A DNA stretch of 64,000 nucleotides, taken from Phalacrocorax aristotelis (Eukaryota > Chordata > Aves > Suliformes > Phalacrocoracidae). The stretch is taken from assembly GCF_949628215.1 (NCBI RefSeq), contig NC_134297.1, positions 3,410,001 through 3,474,000 on the forward strand, in the 5' to 3' direction. A program made the position numbers and the translations under genes. The notes below the pieces were generated by a model. It had not been told where the DNA came from. It saw only the letters and a list, made by a program, of their open reading frames with translations, and ran no database searches. Below are positions 32,716 through 44,000 of this stretch, piece after piece. Every line of letters begins with the position of its first letter. The first letter of the stretch is position 1.

Positions 32716-35700
32716 GGATTTATTTTTTCTCTTTGGATGCCGTTCTTGTATCATATTGCCGAATGAGTCAGCATTGCCAGTATAAATCAACAAAATGATG
32801 GTTGGTGGGTGCTCTTTAGGGACTGAGCCAACAGCTTGTACAGCTTTCACCATTATTGCATCTTAGACATGTTAACAGGCAGAGAAACCACCCTTCTTTG
32901 CGAGGTTGTCCTGAGGACTTCTTAGTAGTTTGGTGTTTGCTAATAGGTGCTTTCACGTTGTTGACTGGCTGAACAGGGTGCATTTTTTCCATAGCATTTG
33001 TTCCCAGGCCTTTCATGTGCCTATCCTCAGGCAACTCACAGAGCAAAAGTGTTTCCTTGGTTTTCCATGCCCTGTATGATGGAGGAGAAGGTTGTCCTCT
33101 GTTTCCACACCGTTAACCATGAGCTCTTATAATTAATAAACTAAATGTTGTTGCCTATGAATTGCTGATAGGAAGAGAGTATCTTTTAGCATTATTTAAT
33201 GTTGCCTTGTTTGGGGGGTCCTTGCAGCTGTAGAGATGAGCCAAAGTCAGCACTATGCAAAGGTGCAGATTTAATCTGGGGTCCGAGTGGTGTTAGTCTG
33301 TCTCTCCACGTGCCTGCTGTGGTGTTACTGCTTACGCACCGGGGAGCTGTCTTCATTCAGAGCCAGAGAGAAACTGCAGGGCTGTGCAGCTGCCGGAAGC
33401 TGTGTGTATCATGTTCTGTTTGTGCCCTGAAGCTCCCCGGGCAGGGCTGACTGTGCCACATAATCTGCCGTGGGACGTGGGAGCTGCCAGCAGGATGTTG
33501 TGCAGGGCTCAGGTCTGTTTGCACAGGGGCTTCTTTTGCCCTTAATGCAATAGCTTAGCACTGAGAAAGCCACCACCACACAGAACAGCTTTGTCAAGTG
33601 ATTTAGAAAGCTGTGTGCTCCTTTTAAAAGCTCTGCTTCAAAAGATGCTCCTAAAATAAGAAAGGAGAACATTTCTTTCAGTGATGCTTTCAGCAGTTGC
33701 AGTAAGAGACCTAGGTACCAGTAAGAATTTCTGTGGGCTGGGAATGCCCCACATGGCCTGTACCAGAAGCTCTGAAACTGTGTGTAGCCAAGCCTGAATG
33801 TAGTGTAGTGTGTGTCTTGTGTTGGTGAAGAACAGCTATCTGCCTTGCTTATGGTCACAGCATTTTACCAGAGGTCCAGCATGTCACAAACTGTGTTCTA
33901 TAAATAGTTAAGCCAATTTAGTTGTTTGGATGTAACGCTTAAATCTACCTCAAAATCCTCCAGTGCTGGGGAGCAGCTGTGTAGCACTGAGCCCTCTAGA
34001 GATGCTGGCTTGTTTATACTCTACAAGCAGCCTGCCTGCATGATAAAGAGGTCTTGGGGACTGCAACAATTTATCCTGGGAGTTTGTTTAACCTCTGAGG
34101 TAGTCCAGAAGCAGAAAAGAAAGTACAGCAGCATTCTGAAGCTTTGCTTTAGAGCTGCAAGCATCTTCCAAGTTTCATGTCTTCAGGAATAACTACACCA
34201 GAATCTAGCCTTAAGTCAATGGGCAAATGTGCTTTGACTGTAAAGAGAGAAATCCGCACTCTCCTCTCCCCCATCATTTATTTCACTTTTTAATCTTCCC
34301 ATTATTTCTTTTAAAGCCATTCCTTCTCTGCTGCTTGCCTTTTGCTTCTAATGCTGGTCCCTGTAGAGAGCTTTATAAAATTAACCTCTTCTTTCAGTCC
34401 TCTGCCCTCTTTTTCTACCTGAACTCCTTATTTGTATTTGAAGAAATTGCAATTTTATGATATTTAAGGATTTATTTCCTCGCAACAGTAGTCCAAGCAC
34501 TGATGTAAAAGCATAGCATTTTAAGGCTTTGGAGTCTGCTATTAGACTAATAACAGTGCTGTCAGCAGGTCTGTTTCTTGGACAAAAAAATACGAGAGAA
34601 TGTTTTAAGCTTCGTGGAAGTCATGGGTATGTTCCTGATACTTGCAGGCTTTGTATAGCCTGGCTGAGAGTAAAATAACACGTCTGCTGCTGTTTCCAAA
34701 GAAATCAAATTTCAGAGGCTGAGAAGGGATCAGTCAGCATTAGCCTTGCATTGCATGAGCAATTTCTGGGCAAGGAGCAACTCTCTTTTGGTTATATCAA
34801 TATACCCGCACTTTTCTCTTTCCAAGTCAGCTTCAATATGTGCTCTAGTAAATCCGTGTAAGAGAAGGTGTTAGCTTTTGCAGGCTTTGTCCTGTTTCCC
34901 TCAAGTTCCAGGGGGAGCTTGGCAGCTGATAAGTTGGCAACATATAAGAGATCTTTAGAAAATTACTTTAAGAAGGAGCGGAGCAGATCAATGTGTATGG
35001 AGAAGCTTTTGCAAAGTAAGAAGGGTTTACTGGTAGTCAAGTTCATATGGAAAGGAGAAAGTGTCAGTTTCTGTGGCTTCTCAAATGTTAAAAGGTACAG
35101 GTTTTCAGCAATGCTTGTGTTATGTTGCTGTTTGAATTGTGTATCGTGTCAGAAGGGTAAGGTCTGTTCAGTGTAACTGATAATCCTCCAAGGTGATGAG
35201 AAATAATGTTATTCTCCATCTCTTTAGATTTTACCCTAATAACTAATACCTCTTTTTTTTTTTTCCTCTCTCCCACCCCTCCAGTCAGAGGACACGGATT
35301 CTAGCAGAGGGCAAGAAGGAAATTCATGACAACGCAGCTTCATCTGTCCTTATAGAAGTTGCTGCTTGAATTACGCTGATATGGAAAGAAAGCTTAGTGC
35401 TATAAAAATGCTTACTGCAATGTGGATTATCCAGGTTTAGGAACTGTAATACACTGTCACAGTAGAAGCTCTGATAGATTAGGCTATCTGTGTCTTGACG
35501 AAGTCTCAGCAAAGTATTGTATTTGTGTCCAAGTGACTTAGAAGTATAGACCAGCCCTGTATGCATTTCCAGTGAACTGGATGCAGAACAAGTGGCCTGT
35601 CTTTAGGTGGCAAATCATGTGCCTATTTTAAGGTAGGAGATGGTTAAAAGGCTTTGAAATTGTATAGCAATGTGAAGCACAGGACAAATTCATGCGGGTT

Positions 35701-36766
35701 TTTTTCAGATTAGGGTTGCATCCAGAGAGGTGTTAGTGGCTGTTGGATGAGTCATATCAGTTTCTGAAGCCGGGTGCATCCATGTCACAGTGAAGCTGGT
35801 TAGCATCAGCCCAGCACCTGGCTGCAAAATTCAGTGGATGGGCGAGGAGATAGACACATGTCTGGATTTGATTCAGGGTGTCATTACGATCTTCAGGACT
35901 CTCCAAAGTAGAATCTCAGCAAATAATGAAGTCCCCCACACGTTCTCAGCTGACTCAGAAGAATCTCATGCCAGAGCAGTTCCCTGGGATTGAAGGATGC
36001 TGAACTAAGCAGCAGCCATTGGTTCTTAGGTGAGTTTGGATTGAATGGCAGGGCACTATAAAAAGGAAGGTGTAAGTTAGGCTAAACTTGAGAGTAGAGC
36101 CAGGCTTACCTGACTCAAGTTCAAGGACCTGACAGAAGGTCAGGGTCCTATGTGTTCTTCAGGAGTCACAAATTCGTATGCACATTTGGGAAATTAGCTG
36201 CCTTCTCTGTTAGCCTTGGGAATCCTTTCCCCTGTGCCTTTCCCCTCCAGCTGTGCAAGGCTCAAGGGTTGGCTGTTGCCTTACGAAAGCAGCTCATGTT
36301 TGGCTTTTTTTTTTTTTTTGCCAGAAGAGCAGTTGGCATAGCAAGTTATGTTAAGTTTAAATAACAGTACAAAATACTGATGCATTCTATCACTGGTTTT
36401 AAACTGATTATTTGTAAGTAGCAGAAGTTAGAAGACTCTTTGTCCATTTAATTTTTATGATAGATGTCAGCGAAACTCAGCTAATAATAGCCCATCACGG
36501 CTGACTTACAGCACATGGTTTTACAACACCAGCTTTTCTTTACGTGAGGTCTGCAGGAGATCCATTGCACTCGCAGGTAAGTCACTCTGCTGGTTGAGTG
36601 TCCTAGTTGAAATGTGAAGGGAAATTTTCCTGAAAGACAAATTATTACATTCACTGTTTGTTCACAGTTAAAATTTGAAGCATACCAGCTATCAGAGGCA
36701 AGGCAGTGTGGTAAATCCAGCATCAAGGCGTAAAAAAAAGCATCAGCTTTTGCTGATTTCCTGCCG
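32716..36766. other. Intergenic region TLCD5 to ARHGEF12, first part
   Basis: About 4 kb with no recognisable exon, RNA gene or clear repeat. Open frames up to 149 codons occur but have random-looking composition and no nameable homology. Confidence 0.6.
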
Positions 36767-36769
36767 TTG

Positions 36770-37100
36770 TCTGGGCTGAGCCCGTGGCGGTGCAAACCCC
36801 GCTCAGGCCGCCGCATCGGGACCCTCAGGTGGCCGGAGAGCGCCCCAAAGCTCCCCGAGCTGGCACCGCTTTCGTTCCCGAAGGGGCCGGAGGGTGCGAG
36901 CGGGGCCTCGCTGCCAGCCGGCGCCTGGGGGCGGTTGCGGGACTGCGGCCGTTCCGGGACGTGCCAGCAGATGGCAACAGCGCCCCAGGTGAGCTTCGGG
37001 TGCGGGGCTGGGAGCCGGGGGGAGCCTTTCCGGGACCTGCAGTTCAGGGGACCCGCCGAAGGCACCTCCGAGGGTCTGTCCTTTCTGCGCCATCCTTTAC
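36770..37100. promoter_or_regulatory. Small intergenic GC/CpG-rich island with a CTCF-like core
   Basis: A GC-rich, CpG-containing block of about 330 bases stands out of AT-rich flanks, about 2.2 kb before the ARHGEF12 CpG island. It contains CCAGCAGATGGC (36964-36975), a full match to the degenerate CTCF core CCASYAGRKGGC, and a CCAG|GTGAGC donor-like site at 36989. It could be an insulator or enhancer, or an alternative first exon. Overlapping open frames on both strands are GC artefacts. Confidence 0.45.
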
Positions 37101-37109
37101 GGCAAAGTA

Positions 37110-39290
37110 AGAAGTTATCCTTCGTTGGACTCAACCTTCCTGGCCTCAGGGTCCTCCTCACTTGAGCCGCTTAGCTCTGCCCTGGACTGTAAAAACAGTC
37201 TTGGACACTGGTGCTTTGCCCTGGAGACATGGACTGATGAGGTTCGTAAGCACTCTCTGCTTCGAGCATCTATGCCTGTATGACAGTACTCTCTGTAAAT
37301 TCAGGTTAAGTGTGGACTTTATAGCTATCAAAAAAAAAATTTAATTGGTATTGCCCAGTGTAATTGCTTATTGATTTCCCCATCCCGACCCTGGATTTCA
37401 CACTGTAAAACTGCCCAGGCAGCAGAAGTATCACAAATAGGCATTTATATTAACATTAAGTATGCAAACAGCTCCCACCAAAGAAGTCGTCTGCAGAAAA
37501 GAGAAGTCCTTATGGTTTCAGAGTCTCCTTTTGAATCGCATTTTTAGTGCTTTTTCTTTCTAATTGTTGCATTAAACATCAGAATGTGAATGCAGCCCAT
37601 TATGAGCAAGAGTTAATCTACTGAACCATGTGCGTAAGAGTTTTATGCTTCTGTTTTGTCATTGATGTAGTTTTGTCTGATTCTTCTGTTGACAATGCTG
37701 AGCAAATTTTTGGCAAATGTTAATCACTGTCACTCCGCTGAATTTTACATCGGTTTACTGCAGCAGGGGATAAGTTTCCTTCTCATTCGCATATATTTTT
37801 TTTTAGGATTTCCTCCAGCTAATTGTTGCTGTCATTATGTTGTAATGCACAATAAAAAATAATTAAAGTAATAAAACAGCATTGAGGCTTAATATGCAAA
37901 TGCTGGGCCTGCTGTGAAACAGAAGGTCTCCCAGGAGCTTTCTTCTCTCAAGGCACAGTACTTGATGCTCCCCAAGTTAAAAGTAGGGAGCGATTCATCG
38001 CAGAGAAGGTGCAATAAAGAGATACATAATAAATATAGATAGAGGTATTCAGTCACTCTATTACCCTGACCGGTGTATTGCATACAGCTGCAGAATGAGA
38101 GGCAGTTGTGGCTACATGTCTTCCACCCCCACCCCCACCTTTTTTTTTCTTTTTCCCAAGCCTCTATCTTCCTCAAAAGGAAACCAAAAGAGGAAGTATA
38201 AATGTCCTGTGTATATATGTCAAGTATCATATAGAAAATTATTTCATCCCATGCTTCCCCGCTTTGCATTGAACTTCCTCAAAACAACATACTCCTCAGA
38301 CTATCAGTCTCCTGGCTTCCTGATTCATGCTCACTTCGCTCTGAGGATGAAAAAGCTGTATGTTGTAGAGCAGCAGGGTCCCGGTTCACGCAAGGTATGG
38401 TCCCGCGTGCTTAGTGATGTACCTGGCCCTGAGTTTCCAGAAGGCGGCTTTCCAGACTCGTTCCAAGTCCAGTGCCCTGGCTTTGAAGAAGTATATCAAG
38501 GTAAGATTAATTAGAGGGAAGAAGGATGCTGTCCTATATGACTGGGATTAGCTAGTAAGATTAATTTGGTCTGTTGGCATTTGGTAGGAAAGACTGATGT
38601 TCGACAAGTTTGTCTGCGCTGGGGCGGCAGGTATTAATGCCCACCCTCCCTGGCAGCAGAGCCGTCCTGCTTTCCATTCAGCTTCTGTGCTGATGATGAA
38701 CCCTAATTCCTGGCAACATGAGGCATAGTAGCATGGGAGGTTCCTGAACTTCTGGTATATAGGTGTTTTTCCTAGGTGTTTGAGGACGCGAGTGCCTGGC
38801 TAGAATCTTATTTATCCCCCTGTGTTGGCGATGAGATTGCGAGTTGGGTAATGTACCTAGAACTTGGCTTCTGATCTGTCACAGCGTGCTTCATCCTGTT
38901 CGTGTCTCAACTGGAGCTGAGACAGGCGCTTCTCCCTAAAGCTGTGTTGTACGTGGCATAAATGGCAGGGAGTTACAGCAATGTACCAGCAAGGATGTGG
39001 TGGTTGGGAGCTGTGGCCGAGGAGAGGGAAGTCTACATGCATTGAAATTTGAATGTTCAAATATTCTGTATTTAATGGGTGTGGTAATATATAGCCTGTT
39101 GCTCACCTTTTCGTACTGGAGGGAGTTTTTTGCTCTAAGAGAAGGGGAGCAGGAACAGGCCCCCAGCTGCAGTGTTTCTGGGAGGCTGGAAACGCACGGG
39201 GAGGGATTAGTTCTCGTTCTGATCTCGGGTTTTTGTTCACCTTCACCTGTGAGAAAAATGCCTAACGAAAGGTGTTGTGGAAATGCAGGG
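37110..39290. other. Intergenic region TLCD5 to ARHGEF12, second part
   Basis: AT-rich non-coding DNA with no recognised exon or repeat. It contains one perfect octamer ATGCAAAT at 37894-37901, which on its own is not significant. GC content rises from about 39.2 kb. Confidence 0.6.
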
Positions 39291-40560
39291 AACGCGAGGC
39301 TGGACGCGGAGCTACGCACGGTCTGGGAGCAAACGGCGCGGGCGGCGGCTCCCTGAGGCTCCGGAGCCGCACGCAGCTCCTGGCCGCTCGCCGTTCTAAT
39401 GTGCTGTTTATTCTCTAAGTTTCCTCGGTGTCCTGTTTTCCACGCCGCATACCGTGCAGATGGAGGCAGGGACACTCCCTGCCCCTGAGAGCTTGTGACA
39501 AGCCACAACAGAGGAGCGGGCTGGGAGGGAGGGAGGAGGCCGGCGGGCGATGGAGCTCCGGGAGGGACGGGACACGGAGAGGAAAACCTCGGCAGCGGTA
39601 CGGCGGGCCGCGGGAGGAGGGGCTGTTCACGGGCCGTGATGGGAAGGGGAGGGGACACCCCGCCGGCCTGGCGAGGGCTGCGGCTGTCCCGGCAGGGGCC
39701 TGTGAGTGCGGGGACCCGGCCCCCCCCCCCCCCCCCCATCGCCCACCCAGAGCGCCCGGGGCAAGGGGAGGGAGGGGCGGCGGGCTACCGGCGGGGGCGG
39801 CGGGCGGCGCGGCGGCGGAAGGATACGGCCGGAGGGGCGGGCGTGAGGCGTCCCGGAGGTACAAGCCCCCCGAAGGCGGGAGGGAGGGGCGAGCGCGGAG
39901 GCGGCGCGGCCCGGCCCGGCCCGGCTCGGCTCGGCGCAGGCTCCGCCGGGACGCGACGCGGCGCTCCCGCCTGGCAGCAGCGCAGCGGGGCCGGGGCCGG
40001 AACCGGGCCGGGAGGAGCGGCGCGGAGCGGGGAGGAGCGGCGCGGCGGCGCTCGCTTCGCCTCTCTTCGAAGCGGGCCGGGACCGAGGCGAGCGCAAGGC
40101 CGAGTCCCGCCGGCTGAGCGTACCGAGGCCCGCGGGGCCTCGCCGGCAGGCCGGGCCGCCGCGCCCCGCTCTAGCTCGGGCCGAGGCGCGACAGGCGGAG
40201 CGGCGGGGCATGGACCCGCGGGCCTAAAGGCGGCAGCGGCGGGGCGGCCGCCCTTCCCGACCCCCCTGCGGGCGAGCCGGCGGGCGGGGGGTCGGGGCGG
40301 GCCGGCGGCGGGACATGGGCCCCTGCGCGGCGGCCCTCGGGACAGCGGCAGCTGGCGGGGAGCGCCGCCCGCCCCCCGCGGGCGAGAGGCCGTGAGCAGC
40401 GGCGGGGAGGGGAGAGGAAAGGCAGGGGAGGGGAGGGAAGGGGGGCACCCTCCTGCCGAGAGCCGGCGGGCGTCCCCGGCGGCGAGGGGAGCCCCGCGGG
40501 CAGCCGCCCCCGCGCCGCCGCCCCCCGGCGGTCCCCTCCCCACCGACACCCCGGACCGGT
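39290..40560 (+). promoter_or_regulatory. ARHGEF12: CpG-island promoter and 5' UTR start of ARHGEF12
   Basis: The most GC/CpG-dense part of the window, about 1.3 kb, immediately upstream of the ARHGEF12 start exon. It contains GGGGGCGG Sp1/KLF-type boxes (e.g. 39793-39800), tandem CCCGG/CTCGG units at 39908-39935, a C18 run (39720-39737) and a G-quadruplex-forming tract at 40425-40445. No TATA box was seen, consistent with a dispersed-start housekeeping promoter. Long open frames here (up to 355 codons) are Ala/Gly/Arg/Pro artefacts. Confidence 0.8.
39720..39737 (+). repeat. Poly-C tract, 18 consecutive C
   Basis: C18 within the ARHGEF12 CpG island, i.e. a G18 run on the minus strand. Its length may be inaccurate because homopolymers are error-prone. 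Confidence 0.95.
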
Positions 40561-40654
40561 GAGGAGGAGCGGTTGCTTCGGAAGACTTCCTTTCTCGGCA
40601 CGCCTCACTTTTCCTTTCTTCTTTGGGGCGAAGGGAGCATCGAGGGGAACAGCT

Positions 40655-40850
40655 CGTTTTGGTGGTGTTTTGTGGTTTGTTGGTTTTTTTTTTTTTTTTT
40701 TTCCCTTGGAGTTTTTTCTTGAACATCCCCCGCGCGGCGCTTCCGTGGTCTGGAAATTCTGTGTGACTGCAAGACGAGTTTTGGAGTTGTTTTGGATTTT
40801 TGTTTTTCCTTTTTTTTGTTGTTTTTGTTTATTTTTTCCTGCCCTTGAAC
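40655..40850 (+). repeat. ARHGEF12: T/G-rich low-complexity tract in the ARHGEF12 5' UTR
   Basis: TTTTGGTGG/TTTGTGG units followed by a run of about 20 T (40683-40702) and a second TTTTG-rich stretch. It lies between the CpG island and the ATG, so it is probably transcribed as 5' UTR if the exon starts in the island. Confidence 0.8.
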
Positions 40851-40909
40851 TGAATTTGTCCTCTGTGCATGCCTCTTCTGGAGCAAGGCTGGATCCTGAA
40901 CCTCAGTGC

Positions 40910-40933
40910 ATGTGGGGGGCAAAGCCTCGTTAA
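40910..40933 (+). promoter_or_regulatory. ARHGEF12: Short upstream open frame (7 codons)
   Basis: ATG at 40910 reads MWGAKPR then TAA at 40931-40933. Weak start context (T at -3). Second of three upstream AUGs close to the ARHGEF12 start. Confidence 0.5.
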
Positions 40934-40954
40934 TACTCCTGCAGTAATAGTAAA

Positions 40955-40960
40955 ATGTAA
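40955..40960 (+). promoter_or_regulatory. ARHGEF12: Start-stop element ATGTAA upstream of ARHGEF12
   Basis: A minimal upstream open frame in which the ATG is followed at once by TAA. It has A at -3 (favourable) while the main ATG 34 bases downstream has C at -3 (weak). Start-stop elements are known to stall ribosomes in other mRNAs; here this is an inference from position. Confidence 0.55.
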
Positions 40961-40993
40961 ATTGGATAGCACGACTTCCTGCCAAAGGCTCCA

Positions 40994-41025
40994 ATGAGTG
41001 GCACACAGTCCACAATCACGGACAG
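40994..41025 (+). CDS. ARHGEF12: ARHGEF12 (LARG) first coding exon, 3'-partial
   Basis: ARHGEF12 is the leukaemia-associated RhoGEF: PDZ, RGS-like and DH-PH domains, coupling G-alpha-12/13 and plexin-B signals to RhoA at the cell cortex (family knowledge). Only the first ten codons plus two bases are here: MSGTQSTITD then AG of an Arg codon, before a GTCAGT donor. This is the exact N-terminus I recall for vertebrate ARHGEF12, and gene order (after TLCD5, same strand) agrees with human 11q23.3. The exon leaves in phase 2. The rest of the gene lies beyond the window end. The start has a weak Kozak context (C at -3, A at +4), preceded by upstream AUGs. Confidence 0.88.
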
Positions 41026-44000
41026 GTCAGTATAAAATTAGATTATTCTTTCTTTTTTTAATTTTATTTTCTAAAGTCTAGGCGTTTCCCAGAGCTTGTT
41101 ACTTTGTGTTCCAACTTCAGTGACAGTGTGACAGGTGGCGCCAGAAAAGTGGGATTAAACCTGAGTTTCTGGGAATCGGTATGTACCTGGGGTGGCCAGC
41201 TGTCAAGGCAACTAGGTTAACTTTGAAACTGGAGTATTTCAAGCCTACCTGCTTTCAAGCCTGCTAGGCTGACTTTGTAAGAACTAGGGGTTGTAATTCA
41301 GCTCTCAGGACGGGTTGGTGCTGGGAGGGACACCGAAAGGAATTTTTTCTGCAAGAAGTTAAAGCAGGAAAAGCGGCAGGAGTTTAGGCTACAGCTTGAG
41401 TCTGAGCTCAAAAGCTGCAGAGGGGATGCACTTGGTTCTTGTTAGGTCAAACATTGTAGCCTACCAAAGAGAGGTCACTTCAGGTGAGGGCAGGAAGGAT
41501 AGTTGATGAGCAGGAATGTCTGCTGGTGTCTGCGCTGCCTTTGCAGTAATCTGTTCCTTGCTTTAGATACCTGTTCAGGCCTCTGGGCTTCTCTGCAGGT
41601 GCTGCCATGTGCATTTCATTAGCAGTCTGGGATTCTCTCACTTGTACTGGGATACTTCACAGCCAGGGGAAAAAATGTATTTTCTGTTGTAAGGAAAAAA
41701 AAAAACCAAGTAGGAAACCTCTTATGTGCTTTTGAGACAGAAGTATGGAATGAGTGTCCTCAGTTTTTCTACTCTTGTAAGTGAAAAAGCCTTCTCTTTT
41801 ATTATGTTTTTTTAATTATGTTTTCCTTTATTGTGTGTATTTGCTGGTTAAGGCATGAACATGTGTGACAAAGGCCTTGCTGCTTAGGCTTTTCATGACC
41901 AATACAAGCACTTCTGGCAGAGGGGATAAGCCAGGGCTGTCTGGGACAGAGGGATGATGCTTCTGAGTGCCTGAGATCACCTTTTAGTCTCCAGGTGTGG
42001 GCAGGAAAGAGTAAGTGTAGTTCTCACACTTAGGCATTTTCATGACTCCTCAGGTCTTAACAGAGTGTAGTGCCTGAGCAGTGTGTTGGGGCTCTAGTAC
42101 AGCTCAAAATCACGTATGGTCTGTGTTTATGACTGTGCTGTTCATAGAGTGCTAAGTCTTTGAAATGAGTTGTGTGGTACGTTTGTACTAGCAGAATAGG
42201 CGGCAAAAGAAAACTCTTAACTTTGTCCTCTTTTGCAGTGCACGTGCATGAGGTATTATTGACTTGCAGGACACTTTTCTTCTGTACCAGACAAGGCAGT
42301 GACAGTAAAAAAGAAGGTGGTGTTTCAGTGGGTTTGTGAGAGTTCTGTCACGTATTTAAGAGCGTATGTCTTACGGCAGGTTGCAAGATATCAAAAGGAA
42401 CGACAGGATTTTCATACCAAGAAGCAGTTGAGTAACGCATGGGAAGGAAAAGCATGAGGACAGGGAATTTAATTTGCTTCTTAGTAAAACAAAATACTTT
42501 CCATTATTGAATTGGAAAAAACAAATTGAAAATGTAGTGGAGACAAAAATGTCTCATTTCCTTTTGCTTTCAGTCACGTTAAGAGGATGTTTCTGTTTGG
42601 TGTTCCGTTAAGGTTCTGGTTCAGAAGACTTTTAATGTCAGGTGAGGAGCTGTCTCCACAACCCTGGCAGTCAGAGCTTTCTGGTGGTGGTGTTGTGTGA
42701 TGGTTGGGGCAATGTGGAGAAGCTGGGCCTGGCCTTGCCACTAGTCTTCACCTCTGGCCTGAAGAAACCCCAGCTTGGGGGGCACGAAGGGAATTTGGTT
42801 GTCGTGGCCCATTTACTCTGTGGCCGAACCTTTCAGCAGAGCGCTGGATGTAGTGGTGGTGTATGTTCTTAACATGTGGATGTCAGCTTACTAGTGTCTG
42901 GATCAAGGCTGCTGCATTCTATCTACAGCATGGTGCAGGATCAGGAGGGGGCTGTTTTTCGGTCACTGTTGTCCTAGCAGTACATTGGTGAAAAGCCTGC
43001 TTTCCCATTAGGCCCAAGAAGCCTCCATATTGCTTCTTCAAATCTGGCTCTTAAGCTTGTAATGTAAAGTGGGTGCAATATAAACAAACTTGGTGCTTCT
43101 AATGTCATTGGATCTACATGGTGTAAATCATATGGCATGTTAAATTCTCTCCATATTTATCAGTGACCTTCCTTGGTGAGATCAAGTTGGGAACTGCCTT
43201 AAAACAGAAAAACCCAGCTTGTGTCCGTGCTAAATGGTATTACAAATATAATAGGGTAGCATGGGCCTGCATTTTTCTCCACATTAGCTTTACATATTTG
43301 CATTTTACATATGTATAGCTGCTTAAAATCCCTGTTACAGACACAAAAGGAAATATTTGCTATCCCTTCAATTTAAGATGGCAATCATACTGTGTGTTGT
43401 GATAGCTGTTTGACATTTACCTTGTCTAGGTTGCACTTGCCCTATTCTTTGTGTTTTGTGTCTCTCATGTTCCTGTTGATGATGTCATGTATGGCATTAA
43501 AGTATATGTAAATTAGAAGGAACGTATGAATGGCCATTTCTAGTGCAGTTCTGTAGCCAGTATGATAAATGATTCTTTCATTAAGTCCCCTCCTCTATTT
43601 TTTCTCCTTTTTTTTTCTTCCTGATAGTGTTTTCTTCTTTTTTTTTTTTCCTAACAAAGTTCAATGGATTTTAGTGTCTGAGACTATGCTGAAACACAAT
43701 CGTGCCAGTTCCCATCTCATGTGTCTGGGATAATATTCTCTGTGGACCAAACCTTAAACCAGTCAGTTTTGATAATGGTTATGCTTCATCCTTGAGCTGG
43801 ATTCCAGTATCCAGCTGGCTCACAAAGCACCATCGTTTTCTTGCATCTTCTTCCTTCAGTGCCCTAAGACTGGGGTGGGTGAGTGCCTGGGGGAATGTCA
43901 GGTATTAAACAAAAAGACATAACAGATGTTAAGACTTCTGAGGGTGTAATGACTGTTCAAAGTTAATGAAGAAGCATCTGACACTTGCTGTTCCTGGTCA

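Larger units (their letters stand above)
40869..40997 (+). promoter_or_regulatory. ARHGEF12: Upstream open reading frame (42 codons) overlapping the ARHGEF12 start
   Basis: ATG at 40869 opens a 42-codon frame (MPLLEQGWILNLS...) ending in TGA at 40995-40997. That TGA overlaps the ARHGEF12 ATG (40994-40996) as ATGA. Its start context is weak (T at -3, C at +4), so leaky scanning past it is likely. If the region is in the mature 5' UTR, ribosomes translating it would terminate exactly on the main start. The reading frame is directly visible; its function is inferred. Confidence 0.6.

Noticed and set aside
33409-33858. 149-codon minus-strand open frame in the TLCD5-ARHGEF12 interval
   Set aside because: No domain, no splice context and no similarity to any protein I know. 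The length is compatible with chance in 64 kb.
36481-37165. 226-codon minus-strand and 132-codon plus-strand frames over the 36.8-37.1 kb island
   Set aside because: Overlapping frames on both strands in a GC-rich patch, without recognisable protein similarity; kept only as a regulatory candidate.
39495-40726. Very long open frames on both strands (up to 355 and 313 codons) in the ARHGEF12 CpG island
   Set aside because: Composition is almost entirely Ala/Gly/Arg/Pro, overlapping open frames exist in most reading frames on both strands, and there is no nameable domain. This is what GC-rich, stop-poor DNA produces.
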